Assembly (NCBI GenBank): GCA_947492905.1
Contig: CANLOL010000001.1
Span: 2,272,578-2,336,577 of the forward strand
DNA from: an uncultured Sphingorhabdus sp.
Lineage (GTDB): Bacteria > Pseudomonadota > Alphaproteobacteria > Sphingomonadales > Sphingomonadaceae
Reading direction: 5' to 3'
DNA: 64,000 nt
Shown here: piece after piece, positions 28,973-36,866 of the stretch
How the letters are laid out: the number at the start of each line of letters is the position of its first letter
Numbering within the stretch: position 1 is the first letter of the stretch
Position numbers and translations under genes: made by a program
The notes under the pieces: model-generated
What the model saw: only the letters and a program-made list of their open reading frames with translations
Told to the model about the DNA's origin: nothing
The model's database searches: none

Positions 28973-29692
28973 ATGCGACCATCTGGCCGTGCGCTCGATC
29001 AAATGCGCCCCATCACTATCGAAACAGGTTTCACTAAGCATGCAGAAGGCTCTTGCCTCATCAGCTTTGGTGATACGCGCGTATTATGCACTGCCAGCGT
29101 CGAAGAGCGATTGCCGCCTTGGATGCGCGGCAGCGGTGAAGGTTGGGTCACGGGCGAATATAGCATGCTTCCACGCTCTACCCATACGCGCTCAAATCGC
29201 GAAGCTGCGCGCGGCAAGCAGTCAGGCCGTACCCAAGAAATTCAGCGCCTCATTGGCCGTTCTTTGCGCAGCGTTGTCGATTTGAAAAAATTGGGCGAAC
29301 GTCAAATCACACTCGATTGCGATGTCATTCAAGCCGATGGCGGAACACGCACCGCTAGCATCACTGGCGCTTGGGTTGCCCTGCGCCTTGCGGTTAATGG
29401 TTTGATGAAACAAGGGTTAGTGAACGTCGATCCTATTGAACAAAAAGTCGCGGCCATTAGCTGCGGCATCTATAAGGGCAACCCCGTGCTTGATCTGGAC
29501 TATGATGAAGATAGCAATGCAGGGGCCGATGCCAATTTTGTTTTGACCAGCAATGGCAATATCGCCGAAGCACAAGCCACAGCAGAAGGCGAAACTTATG
29601 ACGAAGAAGCATTGCTACGTTTACTGCGTCTTGCCAAAATCGGCTGTAATCAAATATTCGAAGAACAAGAAAAAGCCGTTAACGGAGCATAA
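28973..29692 (+). CDS. rph: Ribonuclease PH
   Basis: Phosphorolytic 3'-5' exoribonuclease that trims tRNA 3' ends. The 239-residue protein has [14 protein letters not shown] at the start, [28 protein letters not shown] and the LDLDYDEDS active-site segment. AGGAG eight bases before the ATG at 28973 fixes the start; the upstream extension to 28916 lacks support. Its stop (TAA) directly abuts the rdgB ATG. Confidence 0.97.
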   Translation: MRPSGRALDQMRPITIETGFTKHAEGSCLISFGDTRVLCTASVEERLPPWMRGSGEGWVTGEYSMLPRSTHTRSNREAARGKQSGRTQEIQRLIGRSLRSVVDLKKLGERQITLDCDVIQADGGTRTASITGAWVALRLAVNGLMKQGLVNVDPIEQKVAAISCGIYKGNPVLDLDYDEDSNAGADANFVLTSNGNIAEAQATAEGETYDEEALLRLLRLAKIGCNQIFEEQEKAVNGA

Positions 29693-30319
29693 ATGACGCA
29701 TCGCAAGTTAGAGCCAGGAAAATTAGTAATAGCTAGCCATAATGCGGGTAAGGTGCGCGAAATTCGTACCTTGCTTGAACCTTTTGGTATTGAACCTGTC
29801 TCGGCGGGTGACCTAAATTTGCCCGAGCCAGAGGAAACGGGAACAACGTTCGAGGATAATGCTCTGCTAAAAGCGCATGCCTCTGCCCAAGGTTCTGGTC
29901 TGCCTGCTCTAGCCGATGATAGCGGTTTATGCGTCGCCGCATTGGGCGGTGCGCCCGGTGTTTACACGGCCGATTGGGCAGAACGACAGCCCTATGAAGG
30001 TGAAGCAGGCCGCGATTGGTATATGGCCATGGGCAAAGTAGAGGGCAAATTAGCCGAGCAAGGCCCAGATGTTGATCGCAGCGCTTATTTCATATGTACG
30101 CTTGCGCTAGCGTGGCCCGATGGTCATGCAGAAGTTTTTGAAGGGCGCGTACAAGGATCGCTCATCTGGCCGCCGCGAGGAACATTAGGCTTTGGCTATG
30201 ACCCAGTATTTAGACCCGATGGACATGATCAAAGTTTTGCCGAATTAGACCCTGCCGATAAGCACGCCATGAGCCATAGGGCCGATGCGTTCAAAAAATT
30301 GGTTGCCGCATCTTTCTAA
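29693..30319 (+). CDS. rdgB: RdgB/HAM1 non-canonical purine NTP pyrophosphatase
   Basis: Hydrolyses ITP, dITP and XTP to monophosphates to keep them out of nucleic acids. The 208-residue protein shows [11 protein letters not shown] near the start, the catalytic [14 protein letters not shown] and [10 protein letters not shown]. It starts at the base after the rph stop, so the two are one transcription unit, which is a common pairing. Confidence 0.96.
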   Translation: MTHRKLEPGKLVIASHNAGKVREIRTLLEPFGIEPVSAGDLNLPEPEETGTTFEDNALLKAHASAQGSGLPALADDSGLCVAALGGAPGVYTADWAERQPYEGEAGRDWYMAMGKVEGKLAEQGPDVDRSAYFICTLALAWPDGHAEVFEGRVQGSLIWPPRGTLGFGYDPVFRPDGHDQSFAELDPADKHAMSHRADAFKKLVAASF

Positions 30320-30343
30320 GCAATTCATGCTAAACGCTAAACA

Positions 30344-30922
30344 TCATAAATCAGTCGGCCTTTGGCCAATCACATTACCGGCTGGGCTATAACGACATAC
30401 TAGAAAATCATCGCGCGCATTGGAAGCAATTGCACATCCTACATGCGTGGTTTTGCCCCAAATGATTTGCGTATAATGGCCCACAGCAGACCAATGCCCT
30501 TTGGTCACGACATTGGGAAATAATCCATCCTTATAAATAATCTTTTCATTTATCCACGCGCCAGACATTTGCTCATATCCAAAAGCACCTCTTGTCCCTT
30601 TCCAGAGATTTTCTCCTTGCGGCGGGCCACCATGGTTTTGCGGATCATGTTCGAAAATATCTTCAGCGGCTAATTTTTGCGCATATATAGCTGCATCTTT
30701 GACTAGGCCTTCATCCCATAAAAGCGGAGCTACATTCACTTCTGAGCGCGCTGCATTATGCGTTTTCATCATAGAATTTTTAAGAATTTCATTGCGGAAA
30801 TCATTATTATCATTGCTATTTGTTGCAATATTACGAATGCGTTTTGTTGTTTCCACAGGCTCGCTCGCACAAGCCGCTAGCGCGAAAAGAGGAATGAAGC
30901 TAAGGCGGAGAATATTATGCAT
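30344..30922 (-). CDS. CAP domain (SCP-like) predicted lipoprotein
   Basis: The 192-residue product has a signal peptide with lipobox ALAACASE, followed by a CAP/SCP fold with MKTHNAARSEVNVAPLLWDEGL, GENLWKG, GHYTQIIWGKTTHVGC. CAP proteins are secreted and of diverse, mostly unknown function. The start ATG is forced by the signal peptide and lies within the palindrome ATGCAT (30917-30922), whose other strand is the start codon of hemW. Confidence 0.88.
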   Translation of the reverse strand: MHNILRLSFIPLFALAACASEPVETTKRIRNIATNSNDNNDFRNEILKNSMMKTHNAARSEVNVAPLLWDEGLVKDAAIYAQKLAAEDIFEHDPQNHGGPPQGENLWKGTRGAFGYEQMSGAWINEKIIYKDGLFPNVVTKGHWSAVGHYTQIIWGKTTHVGCAIASNARDDFLVCRYSPAGNVIGQRPTDL

Positions 30923-32131
30923 GAGAAACTTTCTTTAGATGGCGATAGTGTAATTCCTCTGGCGCTTTATGTCCATTGGCCATTTTGCGTGTCCAAATGC
31001 CCCTATTGTGATTTCAATAGTCATGTGCGTGATACAGTAGATATGGTCGCTTGGGAAACGGCACTCCTAGCCGATATGGCTTATGAGGCGGCCTTAAACC
31101 CCAATAGGAAATTAAGCAGCATATTCTTTGGCGGCGGAACGCCATCGCTCATGCCGCCCAAATTGGTGGAAAAAATCATTACCCAAGCCAAGGCGCATTG
31201 GGGATTTGAAGATGGCATAGAAATCACCTTAGAAGCCAATCCTTCCTCGGTAGAGGCGGCTAATTTTGATGCTCTATCGCGCGCTGGTATAAACCGTGTT
31301 TCCTTAGGGCTTCAATCACTTGACGATCAAACCTTAGAATTTTTAGGACGTGCGCATAGCGTCGACGAAGGCCTTGCCGCGCTTGATATTGCGCAAAAGG
31401 CATTTGCCCGCAACAGCTTTGATCTCATCTATGCACGCCCCGATCAAAGCTTAAAAGCATGGGAAGAAGAATTACAGCGCGGCCTTAGTTTCGGTACAGA
31501 CCATCTCTCGCTCTATCAGCTCACCATAGAACCTAGCACGCGATTTGAAACATTGGTGCGCAATGGAACGCTCACCCCCGCCGATGACGATCATTGCGCT
31601 GATCTCTATGCGATGACAGCGCAGATTACAGCGGCGGCGAAAATGCCCTCTTATGAGATTAGCAATCATGCGCGAGAGGGCCAACAAAGCCGTCACAATC
31701 TTATTTATTGGCGTTATCAGGATTATATCGGCATTGGTCCCGGAGCCCATGGAAGGCGACCTAATAGAGAAATTGCGCATAGTTCTAATTCATCTGAGGT
31801 TAGTCACTCCTATGCCACGGAAAGGCATAAGAAACCCGAAAATTATCTCAGCGGTGTTGCGCGCAATGGCAATGGGATAAAGGCCGAAAATGCACTAGAT
31901 GCGCAAACACGCGCCATAGAAGCCATAATAATGGGATTGCGTCTTAGAGAAGGCATTAATCTCTCTGTTATTGAACAAAAAACTGGACTGCAAGAAGATC
32001 AACTCATTGATCCCAAAGCTCTTAATAAGCTTATCGATATGGGCTTCATACGCCAAGAGGAAAGCCGCATTATGATAACGCAAAAAGCGATGCCGCTGCT
32101 CGATGCTATCTTACCACAAATCATTGCCTAA
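30917..32131 (+). CDS. hemW: Radical SAM family heme chaperone HemW
   Basis: HemW binds heme and delivers it to haem proteins; it is not a coproporphyrinogen oxidase despite the similarity to HemN. The 404-residue protein has the radical SAM cluster motif CVSKCPYC near residue 26, GGGTPSLM and a C-terminal HemN-like domain. GGAG six bases before the ATG supports the start at 30917, six bases inside the CAP lipoprotein gene on the other strand. Confidence 0.93.
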   Translation: MHEKLSLDGDSVIPLALYVHWPFCVSKCPYCDFNSHVRDTVDMVAWETALLADMAYEAALNPNRKLSSIFFGGGTPSLMPPKLVEKIITQAKAHWGFEDGIEITLEANPSSVEAANFDALSRAGINRVSLGLQSLDDQTLEFLGRAHSVDEGLAALDIAQKAFARNSFDLIYARPDQSLKAWEEELQRGLSFGTDHLSLYQLTIEPSTRFETLVRNGTLTPADDDHCADLYAMTAQITAAAKMPSYEISNHAREGQQSRHNLIYWRYQDYIGIGPGAHGRRPNREIAHSSNSSEVSHSYATERHKKPENYLSGVARNGNGIKAENALDAQTRAIEAIIMGLRLREGINLSVIEQKTGLQEDQLIDPKALNKLIDMGFIRQEESRIMITQKAMPLLDAILPQIIA

Positions 32132-32198
32132 TGTCTGAACTAGCAGATTCGCCCCCTAAAGCTTGAGGGTGCAGCCTCTGTCTGTTAGGCTATTTCCC

Positions 32199-33089
32199 AT
32201 GAGCGCATCTATAAAAGAATATCGCAGTTTTTTGGCTGATAATCGGCGCAAGTCCGATCATACGGTGCGCGCTTATATCACCACAGCGCAGCGTTTTACC
32301 GATTTCCTTACCAACCATAATGGCAAGCCATGTGATATAAAAACACTCGGCTCGCTCAAATCTGCTGACATTCGGTCTTATCTCGCTATGCGGCGCGGCG
32401 AAGGGCTTACCAACCGCAGCACAGCGCGCGAATTATCGGCGATAAAATCTTATTTGCGCTTTATGTTGGGCGAAGATGCAGCCCTGCCTAATATGCGCGC
32501 ACCAAAAATTGCACAGAGTGTTCCGCGCCCTCTTAGCCCCGATGATGCGATTAATTTGGCCGATGATATTGCCCAAAGCGCGACCAAAGATTGGACAGGC
32601 GCGCGCGATTGGGCGGTGCTACTAATGCTCTATGGTTGCGGATTGCGGATCAGCGAAGCCACGGGTTTAAAGGGCGATATTTTACCGCTTGGCGAGAGCA
32701 TAAGGGTAACGGGAAAGCGTGACAAGACGCGGATCATTCCCATCATCGAACCGGTGAAAATTGCGATAGAAAATTATATTGAATTATGCCCTTATAGCGT
32801 TGATCGCGACGCCCCTTTGTTTCGCGGTTCAAGGGGCGGTGCGCTGTCCCCTGCACTTATCCGCCGCGCCGTACAAGGGGCTAGAAAGCGTCTTGGACTA
32901 CCCGATAATGCAACGCCGCACGCTCTGCGCCACAGCTTTGCGACGCATTTACTGGCGGGCGGTGCGGACTTGCGGTCTTTGCAGGAATTGCTAGGTCATG
33001 CGAGCCTCAGCAGCACGCAAATTTACACAGCGGTCGATACGGCCATGCTACTCGATGAATATGAAAATGCACATCCGCGGGCGGGCTAA
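32199..33089 (+). CDS. xerC: Tyrosine recombinase XerC-type
   Basis: Partner of XerD in chromosome dimer resolution, by inference. The 296-residue protein has catalytic residues visible as CGLRISEATG, GKRDKTRIIP, HALRHSFATHLL and LLGHASLSSTQIYTAVD with the Tyr nucleophile. The ATG at 32199 is preferred over an upstream TTG at 32163. The repeat-rich accessory patch begins 31 bases after its stop codon. Confidence 0.92.
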   Translation: MSASIKEYRSFLADNRRKSDHTVRAYITTAQRFTDFLTNHNGKPCDIKTLGSLKSADIRSYLAMRRGEGLTNRSTARELSAIKSYLRFMLGEDAALPNMRAPKIAQSVPRPLSPDDAINLADDIAQSATKDWTGARDWAVLLMLYGCGLRISEATGLKGDILPLGESIRVTGKRDKTRIIPIIEPVKIAIENYIELCPYSVDRDAPLFRGSRGGALSPALIRRAVQGARKRLGLPDNATPHALRHSFATHLLAGGADLRSLQELLGHASLSSTQIYTAVDTAMLLDEYENAHPRAG

Positions 33090-33119
33090 TAGTCAAAACC
33101 CTTATTAATCTGGTACTTT

Positions 33120-33148
33120 CGTCATTCCCGCGAAAGCGGGAATCCAGT
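33120..33148 (+). repeat. Palindromic repeat A, copy 1
   Basis: A 29-base unit whose core is the perfect palindrome ATTCCCGCGAAAGCGGGAAT (8-base arms, 4-base centre), preceded by CGTC and followed by CCAGT. It lies 30 bases after the xerC stop. An identical copy is 26 bases further on. Confidence 0.9.
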
Positions 33149-33174
33149 CATAAATAAGACTCATTATTCTCACT

Positions 33175-33203
33175 CGTCATTCCCGCGAAAGCGGGAATCC
33201 AGT
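33175..33203 (+). repeat. Palindromic repeat A, copy 2
   Basis: Identical in all 29 bases to copy 1 and in the same orientation. It lies one base from the stop codon of the GIY-YIG gene (33205). It may also serve as a transcription terminator-like hairpin. Confidence 0.9.
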
Positions 33204-33204
33204 A

Positions 33205-33510
33205 TCAATACAGTGCTTCAAAACCCAAACCAACGGCAAGATCATCCCAATCGTAATTATCTTTTTCAATCAACTCAAGCTTCCAAGCCCTATTCCATTT
33301 CTTAATCTGCTTTTCACGCAAAATAGCGGCTTCCATCGTGGCATGTTGTTCAAACCAAATAAGATGCTTCACATCATATTGCGCGGTAAAACCAGAAACG
33401 TCACCGCTGCGATGCTGATGGATTCTTTGGATAAGATTAGACGTCACACCTACATATAACGTGCCATTGCGTTTTGACGCCATCATATAAGTGCATTGCC
33501 CTCGGTTCAT
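33205..33510 (-). CDS. GIY-YIG nuclease family protein
   Basis: The 101-residue protein has the GIY-YIG fold: CTYMMASKRNGTLYVGVTSN (here the motif reads TYM-n-LYVGV) and the catalytic-type segment RIHQHRSG...REKQIKKWNR. Single-domain proteins of this kind (UPF0213/YhbQ-like) bind or cut DNA; their role is poorly known. AAGG lies eight bases before the ATG. It is flanked by identical palindromic repeats on both sides, one of them inverted. Confidence 0.92.
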   Translation of the reverse strand: MNRGQCTYMMASKRNGTLYVGVTSNLIQRIHQHRSGDVSGFTAQYDVKHLIWFEQHATMEAAILREKQIKKWNRAWKLELIEKDNYDWDDLAVGLGFEALY

Positions 33511-33537
33511 TATACGCCTTTTTTAGTTCCTACTCAT

Positions 33538-33566
33538 ACTGGATTCCCGCTTTCGCGGGAATGACG
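33538..33566 (-). repeat. Palindromic repeat A, copy 3 (inverted)
   Basis: The exact reverse complement of copies 1 and 2 over 29 bases. It lies 28 bases upstream of the GIY-YIG start and 13 bases after the stop of the next gene, so the nuclease gene sits between inverted repeats. Confidence 0.9.
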
Positions 33567-33579
33567 AGGTGATTGAGTT

Positions 33580-34395
33580 TTAACCTCTCAAGCAATCATC
33601 AGACTTTAAAGAACGATTCCGAACACCTTTAACATAATCCTCACACATAAAAATTTCATCTGATTCTAAAACACAATTGATAAATGAAGCTACAGATTTA
33701 TCTGTAAGTTTAAAATCATCTGGTAATAGTCCCATATTTTCTTTTTTAAATCCTTCAAGGTCTGCTAAAAAAATTCTAACTAGATCAGCTTTAGAACTAC
33801 GTTGTGATTGCAATGCAGCCTGAGTTACTGGATCATTAATAGTTATTTCTGCTTCTAAAGCGTCTAAAGAAATCACCCTAAGGATATCACTTATTGAAGG
33901 CCAGTATTTCAGAGAAAACTCTCCACAAAGATGTTTGACTTCTTTTTGAACGTAGAGTTTATAGAGACTAACTGTATTGCCAGCAGCATTGATGGAATCA
34001 CAAATATGATAGTGAGTATTTGATCTAATTGCCGAGTTGTTATCAATAATTGATCTTTCATCTAAGAGATTTGCCAAATCATCAGAAACCGAAGCAATTT
34101 TTGTATTTATTTCTTCTAACCTTTTTAAATTTTTTCGTTCTTTAGATATTTCTTCACTACTCCATATTCGTAGAGAACTTGTAATAGACTCAAAAAACGC
34201 TTTTATTGCATGGGGTGTTTGATTTAATTTATTATACACTTCTAAATAAGCATCCGAGAGTTCCAGTCCTCGTTCTAATAATCGCTCTCCAACAATAACG
34301 CTGCCTTTTAAAATTTTTTTATCAATATTATATTTAATTTCATCTCGCAGAATATTTTCACAAACATTTTGAGCATTTAATCGATCACTTTTCAT
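33580..34395 (-). CDS. Orphan protein, unknown function
   Basis: I recognise no family for this 271-residue product. It is predicted to be mainly helical and soluble, without signal peptide or membrane segment. The middle (residues 85-115) looks like a coiled coil rich in Glu/Asn/Ile. The gene is visibly more AT-rich than surrounding housekeeping genes. It lies between palindromic repeats and next to the GIY-YIG gene, which suggests acquisition as a cargo gene. AAGGAAACCTT precedes the ATG. Confidence 0.7.
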   Translation of the reverse strand: MKSDRLNAQNVCENILRDEIKYNIDKKILKGSVIVGERLLERGLELSDAYLEVYNKLNQTPHAIKAFFESITSSLRIWSSEEISKERKNLKRLEEINTKIASVSDDLANLLDERSIIDNNSAIRSNTHYHICDSINAAGNTVSLYKLYVQKEVKHLCGEFSLKYWPSISDILRVISLDALEAEITINDPVTQAALQSQRSSKADLVRIFLADLEGFKKENMGLLPDDFKLTDKSVASFINCVLESDEIFMCEDYVKGVRNRSLKSDDCLRG

Positions 34396-34504
34396 AAGGT
34401 TTCCTTTTATTTTTAAGAATCAAGGAATAGGGAAAGGCCAAATTTTAGTCTGTGTCTGAAATGCATAAAAAAATTTGTTACTCAGATACCTTCAATACAA
34501 GAAC

Positions 34505-34536
34505 CGTCATTCCCGCGAAACAGGAATTCATGACGA
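34505..34536 (+). repeat. Degraded palindromic repeat A
   Basis: CGTCATTCCCGCGAAA matches the left half of repeat A exactly; the right arm (CAGGAATTC) has diverged. It lies in the 254-base gap between the orphan gene and gshB, which holds only this and two more palindromes. Confidence 0.7.
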
Positions 34537-34552
34537 CTAAGCCTCACCCTTA

Positions 34553-34580
34553 GTCATCCTGAATTTATTTCAGGATAACT
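34553..34580 (+). repeat. Palindromic repeat B, copy 1
   Basis: GTCA followed by the stem TCCTGAA (34557-34563), loop TTTAT and TTCAGGA. It begins with the same GTCAT as repeat A but has a different stem. It resembles REP-like elements common in many bacterial genomes. Confidence 0.7.
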
Positions 34581-34594
34581 AATCAGCCTTAACC

Positions 34595-34625
34595 GTTATG
34601 CTGAAACAAGTTCAGCATGACGACA
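34595..34625 (-). repeat. Palindromic repeat B, copy 2 (inverted)
   Basis: On the minus strand GTC precedes the stem ATGCTGAA, a five-base loop and TTCAGCAT. It faces copy 1 in inverted orientation about 15 bases away, a REPIN-like pair. It ends 25 bases from the stop codon of gshB. Confidence 0.7.
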
Positions 34626-34649
34626 TGAAATATACAACATTCTAACATC

Positions 34650-35600
34650 TCACCCCAACCTAGCGACACAAGCATCCCAGATCATGCCCGCGCTATCGCT
34701 GCCATTATATTCATCAATGGCCACAATACCCGTAGGCGATGTCACATTAATCTCGGTCAGCCATTGCCCGCCAATCACATCAATCCCTACAAAAGTTAAG
34801 CCTTTGGCTTTGAGATCAGGGCCCATCGCGGCGCAAATTTCTTTTTCGCGCTCGGTTAGCTCTGATTTTTCGGCATACCCGCCCTGCGCTAGGTTTGAAC
34901 GAAACTCACCCTTACCCGGTTTGCGGTTAATCGCGCCCGCGACTTCGCCATCAATAAGCACAATCCGTTTGTCCCCCTCTGATACTTCGGGAAGGAAGGC
35001 TTGCACCATGTGCGGTTCGCGCCATGTATTATTAAACACTTCTAATAAAGCGCTTAAATTACTGCCATCTTCGGGAACAAGAAATATTGCTTTACCGCCA
35101 TTGCCATGCAGCGGCTTTACAACAATCTTGCCATGCTTAGCTTGAAAGCTGCGCACTTCATCTAGATCACGCGTAATGATTGTCGGCGGCATGAACTGCG
35201 CATAATCGAGAACATAGACTTTTTCAGGGGCATTGCGCACCGATACAGGATCATTGACCACCAATGTTTCGCCTTTGAGGCGCTCTAATAAATGTGTCGC
35301 GGTAATATAGCCCACATCAAAGGGCGGGTCTTGGCGCATCATCACCACATCAATATCGCTACCAAGGTCAAGGCGGACTTCATCGCCGAAACGAAAATGA
35401 TTGCCTTTAACGCGCTGCAAATCATGCACGCTACGCGCTCGTGCTATCACACGGCCATCTACCAAAGATAGCGTTTCTACGTCATAATGATAAATCTCAT
35501 AACCGCGTTTCTGCGCCGATAGCATGAGCGCAAAGCTGCTGTCCCCGGCTATCCCAATATCTTCCATAGGGTCCATTTGCATCGCGATTTTGAGAGTCAT
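34650..35600 (-). CDS. gshB: Glutathione synthase
   Basis: Joins gamma-glutamylcysteine and glycine using ATP. The 316-residue protein has the ATP-grasp fold, with KPLHGNGGKAIFLV, DKRIVLIDGEV and FVGIDVIGGQWLTEINVTSP. The N-terminal MQMDPMEDI is typical. AGGAAG five bases before the ATG supports the start. It follows yraN and rsmI in the same direction. Confidence 0.97.
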   Translation of the reverse strand: MTLKIAMQMDPMEDIGIAGDSSFALMLSAQKRGYEIYHYDVETLSLVDGRVIARARSVHDLQRVKGNHFRFGDEVRLDLGSDIDVVMMRQDPPFDVGYITATHLLERLKGETLVVNDPVSVRNAPEKVYVLDYAQFMPPTIITRDLDEVRSFQAKHGKIVVKPLHGNGGKAIFLVPEDGSNLSALLEVFNNTWREPHMVQAFLPEVSEGDKRIVLIDGEVAGAINRKPGKGEFRSNLAQGGYAEKSELTEREKEICAAMGPDLKAKGLTFVGIDVIGGQWLTEINVTSPTGIVAIDEYNGSDSAGMIWDACVARLG

Positions 35601-35662
35601 ATTATCTTCCTAAATTATCATAGATTCTTATGTAGGCGCAAAATATCGTCATGCAAACATGC

Positions 35663-36010
35663 TTATCCGTCATGATGCACATTCTTCAGATGTATCGGCC
35701 AAGACCAAGGCGCGATTAAGATGACATCAAAACGTTTATCGCCTGAATATTCATGCGCTATGGCATGGGCTGCGGCCACTACGCGCTGCATTTTGTGGGC
35801 ATTGATTGATTGCTCTAAATCGCTGTTCTTACTGCGGGACTTTACTTCTATAAAGACGGTAACACCAAAACGATGGGCGATGAGATCAATCTCTCCGCGC
35901 GCATTACGCACGCGCTGAGCCAATATGCGGTAGCCTTGTAAGCGCAGCCACCAAGCGGCAATTGTTTCGGCACGGCGGCCCTTTGCTTCGGCTATTTTAC
36001 GTTTATTCAT
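35663..36010 (-). CDS. YraN family (UPF0102) endonuclease-like protein
   Basis: A 115-residue protein with the restriction-endonuclease-like core A..WWLRLQGYRILAQRVR, GEIDLIA and VFIEVKSR. The function is unknown, though it is usually linked to rsmI, as here. Its ATG overlaps the end of rsmI by eight bases. Confidence 0.93.
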   Translation of the reverse strand: MNKRKIAEAKGRRAETIAAWWLRLQGYRILAQRVRNARGEIDLIAHRFGVTVFIEVKSRSKNSDLEQSINAHKMQRVVAAAHAIAHEYSGDKRFDVILIAPWSWPIHLKNVHHDG

Positions 36011-36866
36011 CAGCTTTTGCGGACTTTAGAGCATTGACGCGCGCATATAGCTCTTTACGGTCCAAACCAAATCGCCCCGCAATCTCAGCAGCGGCCTTGG
36101 ACGCGGGCAAACGCGATAAGGCCTCCATCAAAGCCGCATCGGCATCACCCTGTTCAAACGAATCAATATTATTGGGCGGGCCGACGATGATGCAAATTTC
36201 GCCTTTTGGTGATTCTTTGTCATAAAAATCGTATAATTTGGATAATTTTCCGCATTGGGTTTCTTCGAATTTTTTGGTGATTTCGCGAACCACTGCTGCG
36301 TCTCTATCGCCCAAAATTGCCAATAAATCATTGAGGCATTTGCCCAGTCGCGGGCCGCTTTCGTAAAAAATTAGCGTTGAATCGAGCGTGATAAATTTTT
36401 CTAAAACACCCTGCCGCGCTTTTGTTTTGGATGGTAAAAACCCCTCAAAAAAGAAACGGTCCGTGGGTAATCCGCTTAAAGTTAATGCCGCAATAGCGGC
36501 GCTTGGCCCCGGCATAGTGGACACGAAAACCCCTTGATTTCGCGCCTCTCGGACCAATTTATAACCCGGATCAGATATTAGCGGCGTGCCAGCATCGCTG
36601 ACTAAGGCGACGATACCATTACGCGCAATTTCGAGCAATTCATCGCGCACTTTATCATTGCTATGATCGTGATAGGGCCGCATTTTTTTCTTTATGCCAA
36701 GGTGATACAATAGTTTACCAGTAACGCGGCTATCTTCGACAGCGACGCAATCCGCCGCCTTCAGTATATCTATCGCCCGCTGTGACATATCTGCAAGGTT
36801 GCCGATAGGGGTCGCAACAATGTATAGACCGTTCTCAAAATAATTACTGGGTGAGGATAATGTCAT
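36003..36866 (-). CDS. rsmI: 16S rRNA (cytidine1402-2'-O)-methyltransferase
   Basis: RsmI methylates C1402 in the decoding centre. The 287-residue protein shows LYIVATPIGNLADMS, VEDSRVTGKLL, ALVSDAGTPLISDPG and PGPSAAIAALTLSGLPTDRF. The ATG at 36866 (MTLSSPSNYFENG) matches the family's N-terminus; the longer frame to 37019 would run through the divergent lipoprotein gene. The start codon shares bases with that gene's start (CATG at 36864-36867). Confidence 0.96.
   Translation of the reverse strand: MTLSSPSNYFENGLYIVATPIGNLADMSQRAIDILKAADCVAVEDSRVTGKLLYHLGIKKKMRPYHDHSNDKVRDELLEIARNGIVALVSDAGTPLISDPGYKLVREARNQGVFVSTMPGPSAAIAALTLSGLPTDRFFFEGFLPSKTKARQGVLEKFITLDSTLIFYESGPRLGKCLNDLLAILGDRDAAVVREITKKFEETQCGKLSKLYDFYDKESPKGEICIIVGPPNNIDSFEQGDADAALMEALSRLPASKAAAEIAGRFGLDRKELYARVNALKSAKADE

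Noticed and set aside
33120-33203. Two identical 29-base repeats with a 26-base spacer, resembling a minimal CRISPR array
   Set aside because: The unit is a near-complete palindrome, a third copy is inverted beyond a gene, a decayed copy lies further on, and there are no cas genes. REP-type repeats explain it better.
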